DNA of 64,000 bases from Micromonospora pisi. GTDB taxonomy: Bacteria; Actinomycetota; Actinomycetes; Mycobacteriales; Micromonosporaceae. Shown here piece by piece: positions 1 to 8,193 of this stretch. A program made the position numbers and the translations under genes. The number at the start of each line of letters is the position of its first letter. Within the stretch, counting starts at the first letter, position 1. The notes under the pieces are model-generated. The model saw only the letters and a list, made by a program, of their open reading frames with translations. It was not told the origin of the DNA and did not search any database. The stretch covers positions 8,494,001 through 8,558,000 of the forward strand of contig NZ_RBKT01000001.1 of assembly GCF_003633685.1 (NCBI RefSeq), given 5' to 3'.

Positions 1-2
1 GC

Positions 3-341
3 ACGGCCACGCGGATGCTGGTCAACCTCGGCCGGCTGGACAATCTGGACGAGATTGCCGCACTGTGTGCGGGTCGGCCTGTCCTCGCGATCCGCACCGC
101 CGAACACGTCGGCGCCCGCCTGCGAGGCCTCCGCGAGTGGCCCGACCCGGCGATCCTCACCGGCACCGTCGCGCGACTGGCGGAACGCGGCGACCTCGCA
201 GGCGGACTGTTCGCGGTGGCACTGGTGCGGCACGGCGCCAGCTTCGGTTGGAAGGCGCCGTGGCGGGATCTGCTGATCGGGCTACGCCGGCACCCCGACG
301 CCGACGTGCGCGAGGAGGCGTACGCCATCGACATGAGCTGA
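3..341 (+). CDS. C-terminal part of an unrecognised protein (5' end outside window)
   Basis: The reading frame is open from the first complete codon of the window and stops with TGA at 339-341, so only the last ~112 residues are seen. The text is Leu/Ala/Arg-rich and helical, with short repeats such as 'GRLDNLDEIAAL' and 'RLAERGDLAGGLFAVALV' reminiscent of HEAT or armadillo-type helical pairs. No catalytic motif is visible and I do not recognise the family. It is followed by a tRNA fragment and a terminator, so it may be the last gene of the region to the left, possibly inside an integrated element. Confidence 0.55.
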   Translation, partial: TATRMLVNLGRLDNLDEIAALCAGRPVLAIRTAEHVGARLRGLREWPDPAILTGTVARLAERGDLAGGLFAVALVRHGASFGWKAPWRDLLIGLRRHPDADVREEAYAIDMS

Positions 342-498
342 CCGCCGCAGCGGACCACGATTCCACCCCCCATTTACCCCTCGAAAACTCCTGTCCGACC
401 GCAACAATCAGTGACCAAGTGGTGATCAGCCTGCTGGGCTGTCTTCGCAGGTCACTACCGGTTGTCGGCAACCGATGACATGCGGTGGGCCGTAACTG

Positions 499-539
499 TT
501 GGTAACAAGGGGTCGTCGGTTCGAATCCGGCCGTCCCGA
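499..539 (+). other. tRNA-Thr(GGT)-like 3' fragment, candidate attachment site
   Basis: Reads as the 3' half of a tRNA: anticodon loop TTGGTAA (499-505, anticodon GGT 501-503), 3' anticodon stem CAAGG, variable GGTC, T-stem GTCGG / CCGGC around T-loop TTCGAAT (520-526), acceptor strand CGTCCCG (532-538) and discriminator A539. The matching 5' acceptor CGGGACG, the D-arm and the 5' anticodon stem CCTTG are absent upstream, so it is not a functional tRNA. Retention of exactly the anticodon-loop-to-3'-end segment is typical of att sites left when tyrosine-recombinase elements integrate into tRNA genes. Confidence 0.7.
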
Positions 540-545
540 CAGACA

Positions 546-581
546 AAAGCCCTGACCAGCGAAAACGTTGGTCAGGGCTTT
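546..581 (+). terminator. Intrinsic terminator (13-bp perfect stem)
   Basis: AAAGCCCTGACCA (546-558) pairs perfectly with TGGTCAGGGCTTT (569-581) around a 10-nt loop, and is followed by a T-rich stretch. It lies 6 nt after the tRNA remnant, the place a tRNA terminator would occupy, and can also serve the convergent alcohol dehydrogenase gene on the other strand. Confidence 0.85.
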
Positions 582-710
582 AATCTTTATCTATAAAGTT
601 TTGAACTTCCCCCGAAAACCCCCTCACTTACTGGGGTCGACAACCACGTTGGTCATCCGTGAGCGTCGTTGCGACGGTTTTGGCGCGGTACAGGGGCAGG
701 GAACTCGTCG

Positions 711-1964
711 TCATGTGAAAGGCCGGTCACTATCTCTGCTCGGAGTCAGGACGTGTCGGGTCCGGTCCCCGGTCCAGGCCGCTTCGAGGATCGCGGTCAG
801 GCTGGCGGTGTCGGTCGGGCCTGGATGGTTCTGGATCAAGCGGGTGACGCCACTGGCCATCTCCGCGAAGCGCGGGAGGTCGGCGCGTGCCACGCCGATG
901 TCCGCCAAGGTGGGAGGGATGCCGATGTCGGCAAGGAGCCCGTCGAGCCAGGTGAGGAACGTTTCTGCGGCCTCGGCATCCGAGGCGTCGGTCACGTCGA
1001 GCCCGCACACCCCGGCGAGGATGGCCAACCGGTCGCTGATGGCATCCCTGGCCGCGTCCAGCGCGTAGGGCAGTAGCAGCCCGACGCCCAGGCCGTGCGG
1101 CGTGTGCGTGGCTGCGCCGATGGGGTACTGGAGAGCGTGCGGGGCCGCGTTGCCCGCGTGGGAAAATGCGAGCCCGGCGAGCATGGACCCATAGGACATG
1201 TCCGCGCGCGCGTCCGTGTCGCCTCCGTCCCTGACAGCACGACGCAGGCTACGGGCGATCCGCTCCGCGGCCAGGAGCGCGTAGTGGTCGGTGATCGCGT
1301 TGCGGCCGAGGAACACCTGCTCCACCGGGTCGCGCGGTCCGTGGGCCCGGGGTCGCGCGGTGTAGCTCTCCACCGCGTGACAGAACGCGTCGATGCCGGA
1401 GTGGGCGGTGACGGTCGCAGGGCAGGTGTAGGTGAGTTCGGGGTCGACGATGGCGAAGTCGGGCACGATGTGGACGCTGGAAACCCCCACCTTCAGCTCG
1501 CGGTCCGGGTCGGTCAACACCGAGACGGGTGTGAGCTCGGAGCCGGTGCCTGACGTCGTCGGGACCGCGACGAGAGGAATCGTCGGCCCCGGCACCTTCG
1601 ACTCGCCGTAGAAGTCGCGCGGCGTCCCACCGTGGCGCCGGATGACGCCGACGATTTTGGCGAGGTCGATCACCGTGCCACCCCCGATGGCGAGGATCAC
1701 GTTGGCGTCCATCTCGGCGGCGACCGAGACGGCCAGGGCGACATCGGCGAGTGGTACGTCTGGAGTCGCGTCGGAAAACACCTCGACGACCTCTACCTTC
1801 TCCCGCACGGCGGCCACGATTTCGGCCACGCCCGGCTGCCCCAGAAGAACCTGGTCGGTCACGATGAGGACTCGTGAGCCACTCTCGGCCACCACTCGTG
1901 GGATGTTCTGCGCGACCCCTTCGCCCACTATCAGCTGGCGTGGTCCGCGAACGGTCTCAAGCAT
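711..1964 (-). CDS. Iron-containing (group III) alcohol dehydrogenase
   Basis: 417 aa, full length for group III Fe-dependent NAD(P)-alcohol dehydrogenases. The NAD-binding GGGTVID is at residues 94-100 and PTTSGTGSE at 135-143. The four metal ligands are visible as D192, H196, H276 and H290. Family members include 4-hydroxybutyrate dehydrogenase, 1,3-propanediol dehydrogenase and maleylacetate reductase, so the substrate is not fixed by sequence. It is last in a leftward block behind a decayed dehydrogenase and an aldehyde dehydrogenase of succinate-semialdehyde type. A 4-hydroxybutyrate or related alcohol to semialdehyde step is therefore a reasonable inference. Confidence 0.9.
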   Translation of the reverse strand: MLETVRGPRQLIVGEGVAQNIPRVVAESGSRVLIVTDQVLLGQPGVAEIVAAVREKVEVVEVFSDATPDVPLADVALAVSVAAEMDANVILAIGGGTVIDLAKIVGVIRRHGGTPRDFYGESKVPGPTIPLVAVPTTSGTGSELTPVSVLTDPDRELKVGVSSVHIVPDFAIVDPELTYTCPATVTAHSGIDAFCHAVESYTARPRAHGPRDPVEQVFLGRNAITDHYALLAAERIARSLRRAVRDGGDTDARADMSYGSMLAGLAFSHAGNAAPHALQYPIGAATHTPHGLGVGLLLPYALDAARDAISDRLAILAGVCGLDVTDASDAEAAETFLTWLDGLLADIGIPPTLADIGVARADLPRFAEMASGVTRLIQNHPGPTDTASLTAILEAAWTGDRTRHVLTPSRDSDRPFT

Positions 1965-1965
1965 G

Positions 1966-2456
1966 TCAGTGCCTCTCCGGAACGTCGGCGGCGATTTGCT
2001 GGGCGGGCGTCCAGGTCACCTGCGAGACCGGGACGGCGTCGGCAGGGTTGGCCGCCCGGGTGGCGCAGGCGCACGCGTCGGGCGCCCGGACTCGACCGTG
2101 CCCGGTCGCCGTCGGCTCCATCGCGATGAAGACGTCGCCCTTGGTGGACGGGTGGGTCGGGTCGAGGGTCCGGTGGACATCGTCGCCAAGGGCGGTACGA
2201 GTCCGGGTCGCGACCAGCGCCTCGATCATGAGCCCGAGGGCGTAGCCGTTGGGGCCGCCGGAGGGGCTGATCGCCCCAACCACCGCCGCGGCCGCGGCGG
2301 TGGTGCGCAGATCGGCGGAGTCGCCGGCGTCCCGGGTGCCAGCGGGTTCGTGCCGGCCATGGCCCGGGTCCCGGCCGCCGGGTGGAGGCCGGTCAGGTCG
2401 TGTGTGCACAGGGCGCGGTGATCCTCGGCGGGCGCCCGGAGCAGCAGGCCGGTCAC
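1966..2456 (-). pseudogene. Decayed Ldh_2-family (malate/L-lactate/sulfolactate) dehydrogenase
   Basis: Two reading frames together resemble pieces of an NAD(P)-dependent Ldh_2 oxidoreductase (normally ~340 aa). One frame near 2320-2456 has an 'AMAGTNPLAPGTPA'-like piece matching the conserved 'GTNPLA' segment. The other has 'AISPSGGPNGYALGLMIEAL' followed by 'DPTHPSTKGDVFIAMEP', matching the C-terminal 'SPFGGxKGYGLALMIE...GHLFIAIDP' signature. A frame change separates them and the N-terminal half is missing. It fills the whole gap between the flanking dehydrogenase genes and touches both, as if an intact operon gene had suffered deletion plus frameshift. Confidence 0.7.
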
Positions 2457-3913
2457 GGTAGGTCGATCGCCGCGTAGGTGAGGTCGAGGTACTCAAGGAT
2501 GCCCTCGTGCGACCCCTCCTTGCCGATCCCGGACTGCTTCACGCCTCCGAACGGAGCGGACGGGTCCGATATCAGACCACGGTTGATGCCGAGCATCCCT
2601 GTATCCAGCCCCTCGGTGAACCGGAGCGCCCGCTGGAGGTCACGGGTGAAGATGTATCCGGCCAGGCCGTGCTCGGTGTTGTTGGCCTTCGCCATCACCT
2701 CGTCGTCGGACGTGAACGAGATGATCGGCGCGACCGGGCCGAAGATCTCCGCCTTCAGCATCCGCGCATCTTCGGGCACGTCGACGAGGACCGTGGGCGG
2801 GTAGAAGTGGCCCGGCCCATCCGGACGCTCGCCGCCCACCAAGACCCGGGCGCCGCGATCGACCGCGTCGGCGACGAGCTCGTCGATCTTCGTGACCGAG
2901 GCCTCGTCGATCAACGCCCCGACGTCCACGCCGTCGTCGAGACCATGGCCCACCGAAAGCGCGCCCATCCGCTCGGCGAAGCGCGCCGTGAACTCCTCGC
3001 GCACCGGCTCCTCGACGTAGATCCGGTTGGCCGCGATGCAGGACTCCCCGATGTTGCGCATCTTGGCCACCATGGCACCGTCGAGCGCGACGTCCAGGTC
3101 AGCGTCGGCACACACGATCAAGGCCGCGTTGCCGCCCAGTTCCATGGAGGTGCGCAGCACGTTGTCCGCAGCCTGTCGTAGCAGCACGCGCCCGACCTCG
3201 GTCGACCCGGTGAACGACAGCTTGCGGGTCCGACCGTCGGCTAGCAGTGCTGAGACCACCTCGCCGGCACGCTTGGTGGTCACCACGTTGACGACGCCCG
3301 GGGGAACGCCGACCTCCTCCATGATGCGGGCCAGCAACAGCATGGTGAGTGGCGTCTGGGCTGCCGGCTTGGTGATCGTCGTGCAGCCCGCGGCCAGCGC
3401 AGGAGCGATCTTGCGGGCACCCATGGCCAACGGAAAGTTCCAGGGCGTCACGAAGACGCACGGTCCGACCGGCTTCGGTACGGTGAGGATTCGATATCCA
3501 CCTGCGGGAGCGGTGCTGTAGCGCCCCTCGACGCGCACCGCCTCCTCGGCGAACCAACGGAAGAACTCGGCGCCGTAGGCCACCTCTGCCCGAGCCTCGG
3601 CGAGCGGCTTGCCCATCTCGAGCGTTATCAGCCGGGCGATCTCCTCGGATCGCTCGGTCAGTGCCCGGTACGTCGCGGTCAACAACTCTGACCGTTTCCG
3701 CGGCGGGGTCGCCGCCCACTGCGCCATTGCCTTGCTCGCCACGTCCAGAGCGGCGAGCCCGTCAACGACGTCGGCGTCCGCCACCTCGGCGATGGTCTTG
3801 CCGGTGGCCGGGTCCTCGACGGCAAAGGTGGCTCCGCTTGCGGCGTCGCGCCAGGCGTCGCCGATCCGGAGCCGCCGGTGCTCGGGGGCCAGGACGTCCA
3901 TCGGGTCACTCAT
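2453..3913 (-). CDS. NAD(P)-dependent aldehyde dehydrogenase, succinate-semialdehyde type
   Basis: 486 aa, full-length ALDH fold. Visible are PWNF (157-160), the cofactor Lys in TKPA (182), SFTGSTEVG (233-241), catalytic Glu258 in MELGG, catalytic Cys292 in GESCIAANR, and EIFGPV. The C-terminus has the GabD-like 'FGGVKQSGIGKEG'. It oxidises an aldehyde to a carboxylate; succinate semialdehyde is the best guess by overall resemblance. The start ATG at 3913 is preceded by GGAGG on the coding strand. It lies upstream of the Ldh_2 remnant and Fe-ADH, all leftward, and downstream of the ABC importer across a 275-nt gap in which I see no gene. Confidence 0.9.
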   Translation of the reverse strand: MSDPMDVLAPEHRRLRIGDAWRDAASGATFAVEDPATGKTIAEVADADVVDGLAALDVASKAMAQWAATPPRKRSELLTATYRALTERSEEIARLITLEMGKPLAEARAEVAYGAEFFRWFAEEAVRVEGRYSTAPAGGYRILTVPKPVGPCVFVTPWNFPLAMGARKIAPALAAGCTTITKPAAQTPLTMLLLARIMEEVGVPPGVVNVVTTKRAGEVVSALLADGRTRKLSFTGSTEVGRVLLRQAADNVLRTSMELGGNAALIVCADADLDVALDGAMVAKMRNIGESCIAANRIYVEEPVREEFTARFAERMGALSVGHGLDDGVDVGALIDEASVTKIDELVADAVDRGARVLVGGERPDGPGHFYPPTVLVDVPEDARMLKAEIFGPVAPIISFTSDDEVMAKANNTEHGLAGYIFTRDLQRALRFTEGLDTGMLGINRGLISDPSAPFGGVKQSGIGKEGSHEGILEYLDLTYAAIDLP

Positions 3914-4188
3914 TGCGTCGCCTCCTGTGCTCTTCTTGGTGATGTCCGGAATGCCTCAGCGATCGCGCTGTGCCTGTAGACGGACGGGTCACACGCCCTC
4001 GTCGGGGGCGAGGTTGCCGAGCGGGCCGAATGTGGCCTTGGCCCTGTCTGCAGGGCGACGCCCCGCGCCACCGATCGCCTTCTCGGGCCACGGCCGTCTC
4101 AGCGTCGTCAGGCCGTGCTCACTGGTGACGGTCCGCCGAGGCTCGATTGCCACGTGCGGGTGCATGTTGCCGTCGCCGCCCGGCGCGG

Positions 4189-5265
4189 TTACCGCCCAGC
4201 CTCGGACAGCGACAGCCCGGTGCCCGCGTCGAACAGGTGCGCACGGTCCAGGTCGACCGTGACAAGCAGCCGCTCGCCCGGCGTACCGGTGACGGTGGGT
4301 CGTGCCTTGACCTTGAGGATCTCCGTCCCCACTCGGACGTCGACCACCGTTCGGTCACCGAGCGGCTCAAGCCCGTAGAGCTCCCCTGACAACGACGCGT
4401 TCCCACGCTGCTCGACGGACAGGTCCTCCGCGCGCAGGCCCAGCAGCAGCGCACGACCGTCCTCAGCCGTGGTCCAGCGGGGCCGTGGCAGCGTCCAGCC
4501 TTCCGCACCGACCAGACGATCTCCCTCGGTGTGGCAGGCGAGCAGGCTGATCGGCGGGCTCCCGACGAATCCGGCGACCCACTGGTTGGCTGGACGCTCG
4601 TACACCTCGGTCGGCGTTCCGACCTGTTGCACCTTCCCCTCCTTGAGGACCGCGACCTGGTCGGCCATGGACAGGGCCTCGACCTGGTCGTTGGTTACGT
4701 AGACGAAGGTTGCTCCGAGGCTCCGGTGGATGCGGGTGAGCTCGGTGCGCATCTCGACGCGGAGCTTGAGGTCTAGGTTCGTCAGCGGCTCGTCCATGAG
4801 AAACGCGCGCGGGCGACGGACCAGCGCCCGGGCCAGGGCGACACGCTGCATCTCACCGCCTGACAACTGCGCGGGACGACGCTGCAGCAGACGTTCGATG
4901 TGCAGCAGGCTCGACATCTGCTCGACGGCAGCGGCGATCTCACTCGAAGAACAGCGGCGTGCCCGCAGGGGCGAAGCGATGTTCTCGTACACCGTGTGTC
5001 GCGGGTAGAGGGCATAGCTCTGGAAGACCATGGCCAGGTCGCGTGCGGCCGGGGCGTCACCGGTCGCGTCCCTGCCGTCCAGATGCACCGACCCGGCGTC
5101 AAGCTTCTCAAGGCCGGCGATCGCTCGCAGGGTCGTCGTCTTGCCTGCCCCGGAGGGCCCGAGCACGACGAAGAACGAGCCGTCCGGCACGTCCAGCGTC
5201 ACCCCGTCCAGGGCCTGGACTTTGCCGAAGGATTTGCACAGCCCGTGCGCTGCCACGGTTCCCAT
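4189..5265 (-). CDS. CUT1-type ABC transporter ATP-binding protein with Asn in the H-loop
   Basis: 358 aa, MalK/UgpC-like ATPase with C-terminal TOBE region. Walker A is GPSGAGKT (36-43), Q-loop Q82, signature LSGGE (134-138), Walker B ending D158-E159. The switch position reads 'VYVTNDQVEA': residue 192 is Asn (codon AAC), whereas almost all ABC ATPases, including its neighbour, have His. It starts inside the stop codon of the upstream ATPase gene (TGATG overlap), so the two should be translationally coupled. It may form a heterodimer with that ATPase, contributing the degenerate site. Last gene of the five-gene importer operon. Confidence 0.9.
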   Translation of the reverse strand: MGTVAAHGLCKSFGKVQALDGVTLDVPDGSFFVVLGPSGAGKTTTLRAIAGLEKLDAGSVHLDGRDATGDAPAARDLAMVFQSYALYPRHTVYENIASPLRARRCSSSEIAAAVEQMSSLLHIERLLQRRPAQLSGGEMQRVALARALVRRPRAFLMDEPLTNLDLKLRVEMRTELTRIHRSLGATFVYVTNDQVEALSMADQVAVLKEGKVQQVGTPTEVYERPANQWVAGFVGSPPISLLACHTEGDRLVGAEGWTLPRPRWTTAEDGRALLLGLRAEDLSVEQRGNASLSGELYGLEPLGDRTVVDVRVGTEILKVKARPTVTGTPGERLLVTVDLDRAHLFDAGTGLSLSEAGR

Positions 5266-6332
5266 CAGGCCACCAGCTCTTCCGTGCTCACGTCGTAGAC
5301 CGCCGGGGTCCCGCCGGTGTGCCGCAGCCCGACCGTTGCGTCAGCGGCGAAACGGACAGTCGGTGGCATCCGCACCCGTACGTCGCGCTGGCCGCTGTGG
5401 TCAACCACGTAGATGATTTCGTCGCCCAGCCACTCCACCGAGACCACGCGGGCCGGGACCGAACGTTCCGCCCCTGGTTCTGTGACTTCCAGCGCCTCCG
5501 GCCGGACGCCTGCGACCAGGCAACGGTCGCGCGGCAGGCCTGGCGGTGGCGTGAGGACCAGTCCGCCCTGACCGCGCAGCTTCCCGTCGGCCACCTCCAC
5601 CTCAATGAGGTTCATTGGCGGGGAGCCGATGAATGCGGCGCAGAAAAGACTCGCCGGACGGTCGTAGACTTCCAGCGGCGTGCCGATCTGCTCGACGCGG
5701 CCCTTGTTGAGGATGGCGATTCTGTGACCGAGCGACATCGCCTCGACTTGGTCGTGGGTGACGTAGACCATTGTTGCCCCCAGCTCCCCCTGCAGGTGCT
5801 TGATCTCCGTGCGCATGTCCGCCCTCAGCTCCGCGTCCAGATTGGTGAGGGGTTCGTCCATGAGGAAGGCGCGCGGTCGTCGCACCAGGGCGCGCGCAAG
5901 CGCGACGCGCTGCTGCTCCCCGCCGGACAGTTGGCGCGGTCGCCGGTCCAGGAGCGGACCAAGCCGCATCAGCCGGGCGGCCTCGTCGACCCGCTTGTGC
6001 ACCTCCGGCTTGGGCAGTCCCTCGGCCCGCAGTGGGAACGCCAGGTTGTCGCGGGTTCTCAGATGCGGGTAGAGAGCGTAGAACTGGAACACCATGGCGA
6101 TGTCGCGCTCGGCGGGCGGCAGGTCGTTGACCAGCGTGTTGCCAATGCGGATGTCGCCCGTCGTCTGCCTCTCCAGGCCGGCTATGGCCCGCAGCGTGGT
6201 CGTCTTGCCGCAACCCGAAGGGCCGAGCATCACGAACAGCTCGCCGTCGCCGATGGACAGGTCCACGTGGTCAACTGCGACCGTCCCGTCCGGGTAGCGC
6301 TTGTGCAGGGCGGTCACCTCGATGCCCGCCAT
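5265..6332 (-). CDS. CUT1-type ABC transporter ATP-binding protein
   Basis: 355 aa. Start chosen at ATG 6332, which overlaps the stop of the preceding permease by one base (TGATG); a longer upstream frame exists but only shadows the permease. It has all canonical motifs: GPSGCGKT, VFQFYALYP, LSGGEQQRVALARAL, FLMDEPLTNLD and the switch His193 in VYVTHDQ. It energises import through the MalFG-type permeases encoded next to it. Having two different ATPase genes in one CUT1 operon is unusual, as most encode one or share a genomic MsiK. Confidence 0.92.
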   Translation of the reverse strand: MAGIEVTALHKRYPDGTVAVDHVDLSIGDGELFVMLGPSGCGKTTTLRAIAGLERQTTGDIRIGNTLVNDLPPAERDIAMVFQFYALYPHLRTRDNLAFPLRAEGLPKPEVHKRVDEAARLMRLGPLLDRRPRQLSGGEQQRVALARALVRRPRAFLMDEPLTNLDAELRADMRTEIKHLQGELGATMVYVTHDQVEAMSLGHRIAILNKGRVEQIGTPLEVYDRPASLFCAAFIGSPPMNLIEVEVADGKLRGQGGLVLTPPPGLPRDRCLVAGVRPEALEVTEPGAERSVPARVVSVEWLGDEIIYVVDHSGQRDVRVRMPPTVRFAADATVGLRHTGGTPAVYDVSTEELVA

Positions 6333-7243
6333 CAGCGTCGCACCGCCCCGAGCGTCACACCGGCGATGAGGTGCTTGCGCACCAGGTAGGCGAAGACGAG
6401 CACCGGTAGGGCGAACACCACGGAGGCGGCGGCTACGAGGCCCCAGTCCACAGTGGTGCCGCCGATGAGGCCGGCGATGGCGGGTGGGGCCGTCCGCACG
6501 CTGTCGCTGGAGGTAAGGAAGATGGCGAACACGAACTCGTTCCACGAGAAGATGAGTGCGAAGACCGCCGTCGCGGCGATGCCGGGCACGAGCAGGGGAA
6601 GGGTGAATCGCCAGAACGCTTGCAAACGGGTGTAGCCGTCGAGCATGGCGGCATCCTCGTACTCCGCGGGCACCTCGTCGACGAACCCCTTCATCATCCA
6701 GATCGTGAACGGGACGTTGAACGCGGCGTAGATGAGGATCAGGCCGAGCTTGGAGTCGATGAGTCCGACTTGGCGGTACATGAGAAAGATCGGGACCACG
6801 ACCACCACCGGCGGCATGAAGCGGGTGGAAAGGATGAAGAACAGTTGGTCCTTCTTGGCCTTCACTGCGAAGCGTGAGTAGGCCCAGGCCGCCGGGACCC
6901 CCAGCACAGTGGCCAGCAGCGTGGAGACCCCGGCGACCACGACGGAGTTGAGGAACGAGACGGACAGGGCCGAGCGACCGCCGCCGGGAGCGACGAACAC
7001 GTCCTTGAAATGATCCATTGTGACCGTGAAGCCGAAGAACTTGGCCGGAATGGCGTAAACGTCCCGGTTTTCCTTGATGGACGTTTCGATCATCCACAGC
7101 ACCGGAAAGAGCATCACGACGGCCAGCAGGGTCAGCAGCGCGACCTCCAGCACGGAGCGGCCCCGCCCGCCGAGGCGGCGCGCGGGGGGCGTGCGATCGC
7201 GGGCAGGACCCGTGGACACGGCCTCGTCGACGGAGACGGCCAT
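6332..7243 (-). CDS. MalG-type ABC transporter permease
   Basis: 303 aa with about six membrane helices after a short basic cytosolic N-terminus. The EAA loop that docks on the ATPase is visible as 'EYEDAAMLDGYTRLQAFWRF' about 100 residues before the C-terminus, followed by 'FSWNEFVFAIFL'. The start overlaps the stop of the upstream permease gene by one base (TGATG), as at every junction of this operon. It is one half of the membrane channel of a CUT1 importer for a sugar, polyol or similar solute. Confidence 0.9.
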   Translation of the reverse strand: MAVSVDEAVSTGPARDRTPPARRLGGRGRSVLEVALLTLLAVVMLFPVLWMIETSIKENRDVYAIPAKFFGFTVTMDHFKDVFVAPGGGRSALSVSFLNSVVVAGVSTLLATVLGVPAAWAYSRFAVKAKKDQLFFILSTRFMPPVVVVVPIFLMYRQVGLIDSKLGLILIYAAFNVPFTIWMMKGFVDEVPAEYEDAAMLDGYTRLQAFWRFTLPLLVPGIAATAVFALIFSWNEFVFAIFLTSSDSVRTAPPAIAGLIGGTTVDWGLVAAASVVFALPVLVFAYLVRKHLIAGVTLGAVRR

Positions 7244-8193
7244 CAGCCCTCCTTGAGCTTGTTCAGGTAGCGCAGGTAGAGCTGCGTGAGGACGATGACG
7301 ACGAGGACCATGAGGATCCCGTATGCCGAGGCGGTTCCGGTGTTGAAGCCCAGGAACGCGACCTTGTAGACGTGGAACGACAACGTCTCGGTGGAGACAC
7401 CCGGACCTCCGTTAGTGAGGATGTAGACGAGGTCGAACAGCCGGAAGGCCTCGATGGCCCTGAACAACACGGCAATGAGGAGCAGCGGCCACACCAGCGG
7501 AAGAGTGATGGTGCGGAACCGGAACCACTCGGACGCCCGGTCGATCGAGGCGGCCTCGTACAAGTACTTGGGAACCGCGGTAAGGCCCGCAAGTGCGATG
7601 AGCATGATGAACGGCGTCCATTGCCAGGTGTCGACCACGATCAGGGAAATCAATGCCGTTCGCTGCCGGGTGAGCCACTCCACCTGCCCCAGGCCGAGCG
7701 AGCCGAGCATGCTGTTGATCACGCCGAATTGCGCGTCGAGCATGAATCGCCAGAACAGCCCGACCACGACCGGCGACAGCATCATCGGAACCAGGAACAG
7801 AGTGGTCAGCAGTCCTCGCCCGTGCGTGCGCCGTGAGATCAGGTAGGCGATGGCGAAGCCGAGCACGGTCTGCAGGCCGACCGCGCCGACCACGTAGATC
7901 AACGTCGTCAAGGCCCTCTGGTGGACCTGAGCCGAAGTCAGGATGGCGGTGTAGTTCCCGAACCCGATGAAATGGGCAGGCCCCCCGCGGGTGGCCGAGT
8001 AGTCGGTGAAAGACAGGTACAACGCCCACAGCAACGGGAACACTGACATTGCGAGCAACAGCAGCAGCGCGGGGGAGATGAAGGCCACGGCGAGCCCGCG
8101 GTCGCTCAGCCGGCGGGACCGACCCGGTGCAGGTGGCGTCGCAGACGCCACCTGCCCGGGGTGGTCGGTCGTCAGAGGTACGGGGTCACTCAC
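7243..8193 (-). CDS. MalF-type ABC transporter permease
   Basis: 316 aa, first permease of the importer. The start is GTG at 8193, overlapping the stop of the solute-binding protein gene (GTGA). It has six predicted membrane helices and an EAA loop 'YEAASIDRASEWFRFRTI' followed by 'LPLVWP'. Together with the MalG-type partner it forms the transmembrane pore. Substrate cannot be read from sequence; the neighbouring dehydrogenases suggest a hydroxylated carbon source. Confidence 0.9.
   Translation of the reverse strand: MSDPVPLTTDHPGQVASATPPAPGRSRRLSDRGLAVAFISPALLLLLAMSVFPLLWALYLSFTDYSATRGGPAHFIGFGNYTAILTSAQVHQRALTTLIYVVGAVGLQTVLGFAIAYLISRRTHGRGLLTTLFLVPMMLSPVVVGLFWRFMLDAQFGVINSMLGSLGLGQVEWLTRQRTALISLIVVDTWQWTPFIMLIALAGLTAVPKYLYEAASIDRASEWFRFRTITLPLVWPLLLIAVLFRAIEAFRLFDLVYILTNGGPGVSTETLSFHVYKVAFLGFNTGTASAYGILMVLVVIVLTQLYLRYLNKLKEG

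Noticed and set aside
157-546. Minus-strand 129-aa frame starting with 'GTAGFEPTTP'
   Set aside because: The 'GFEPTTP' start is the well-known artefact of reading the antisense strand of a tRNA T-arm; here it is produced by the tRNA-Thr fragment.
5265-7097. 610-aa version of the second ATPase
   Set aside because: The first ~255 residues are an out-of-frame shadow of the MalG-type permease; the true start is ATG 6332 overlapping its stop.
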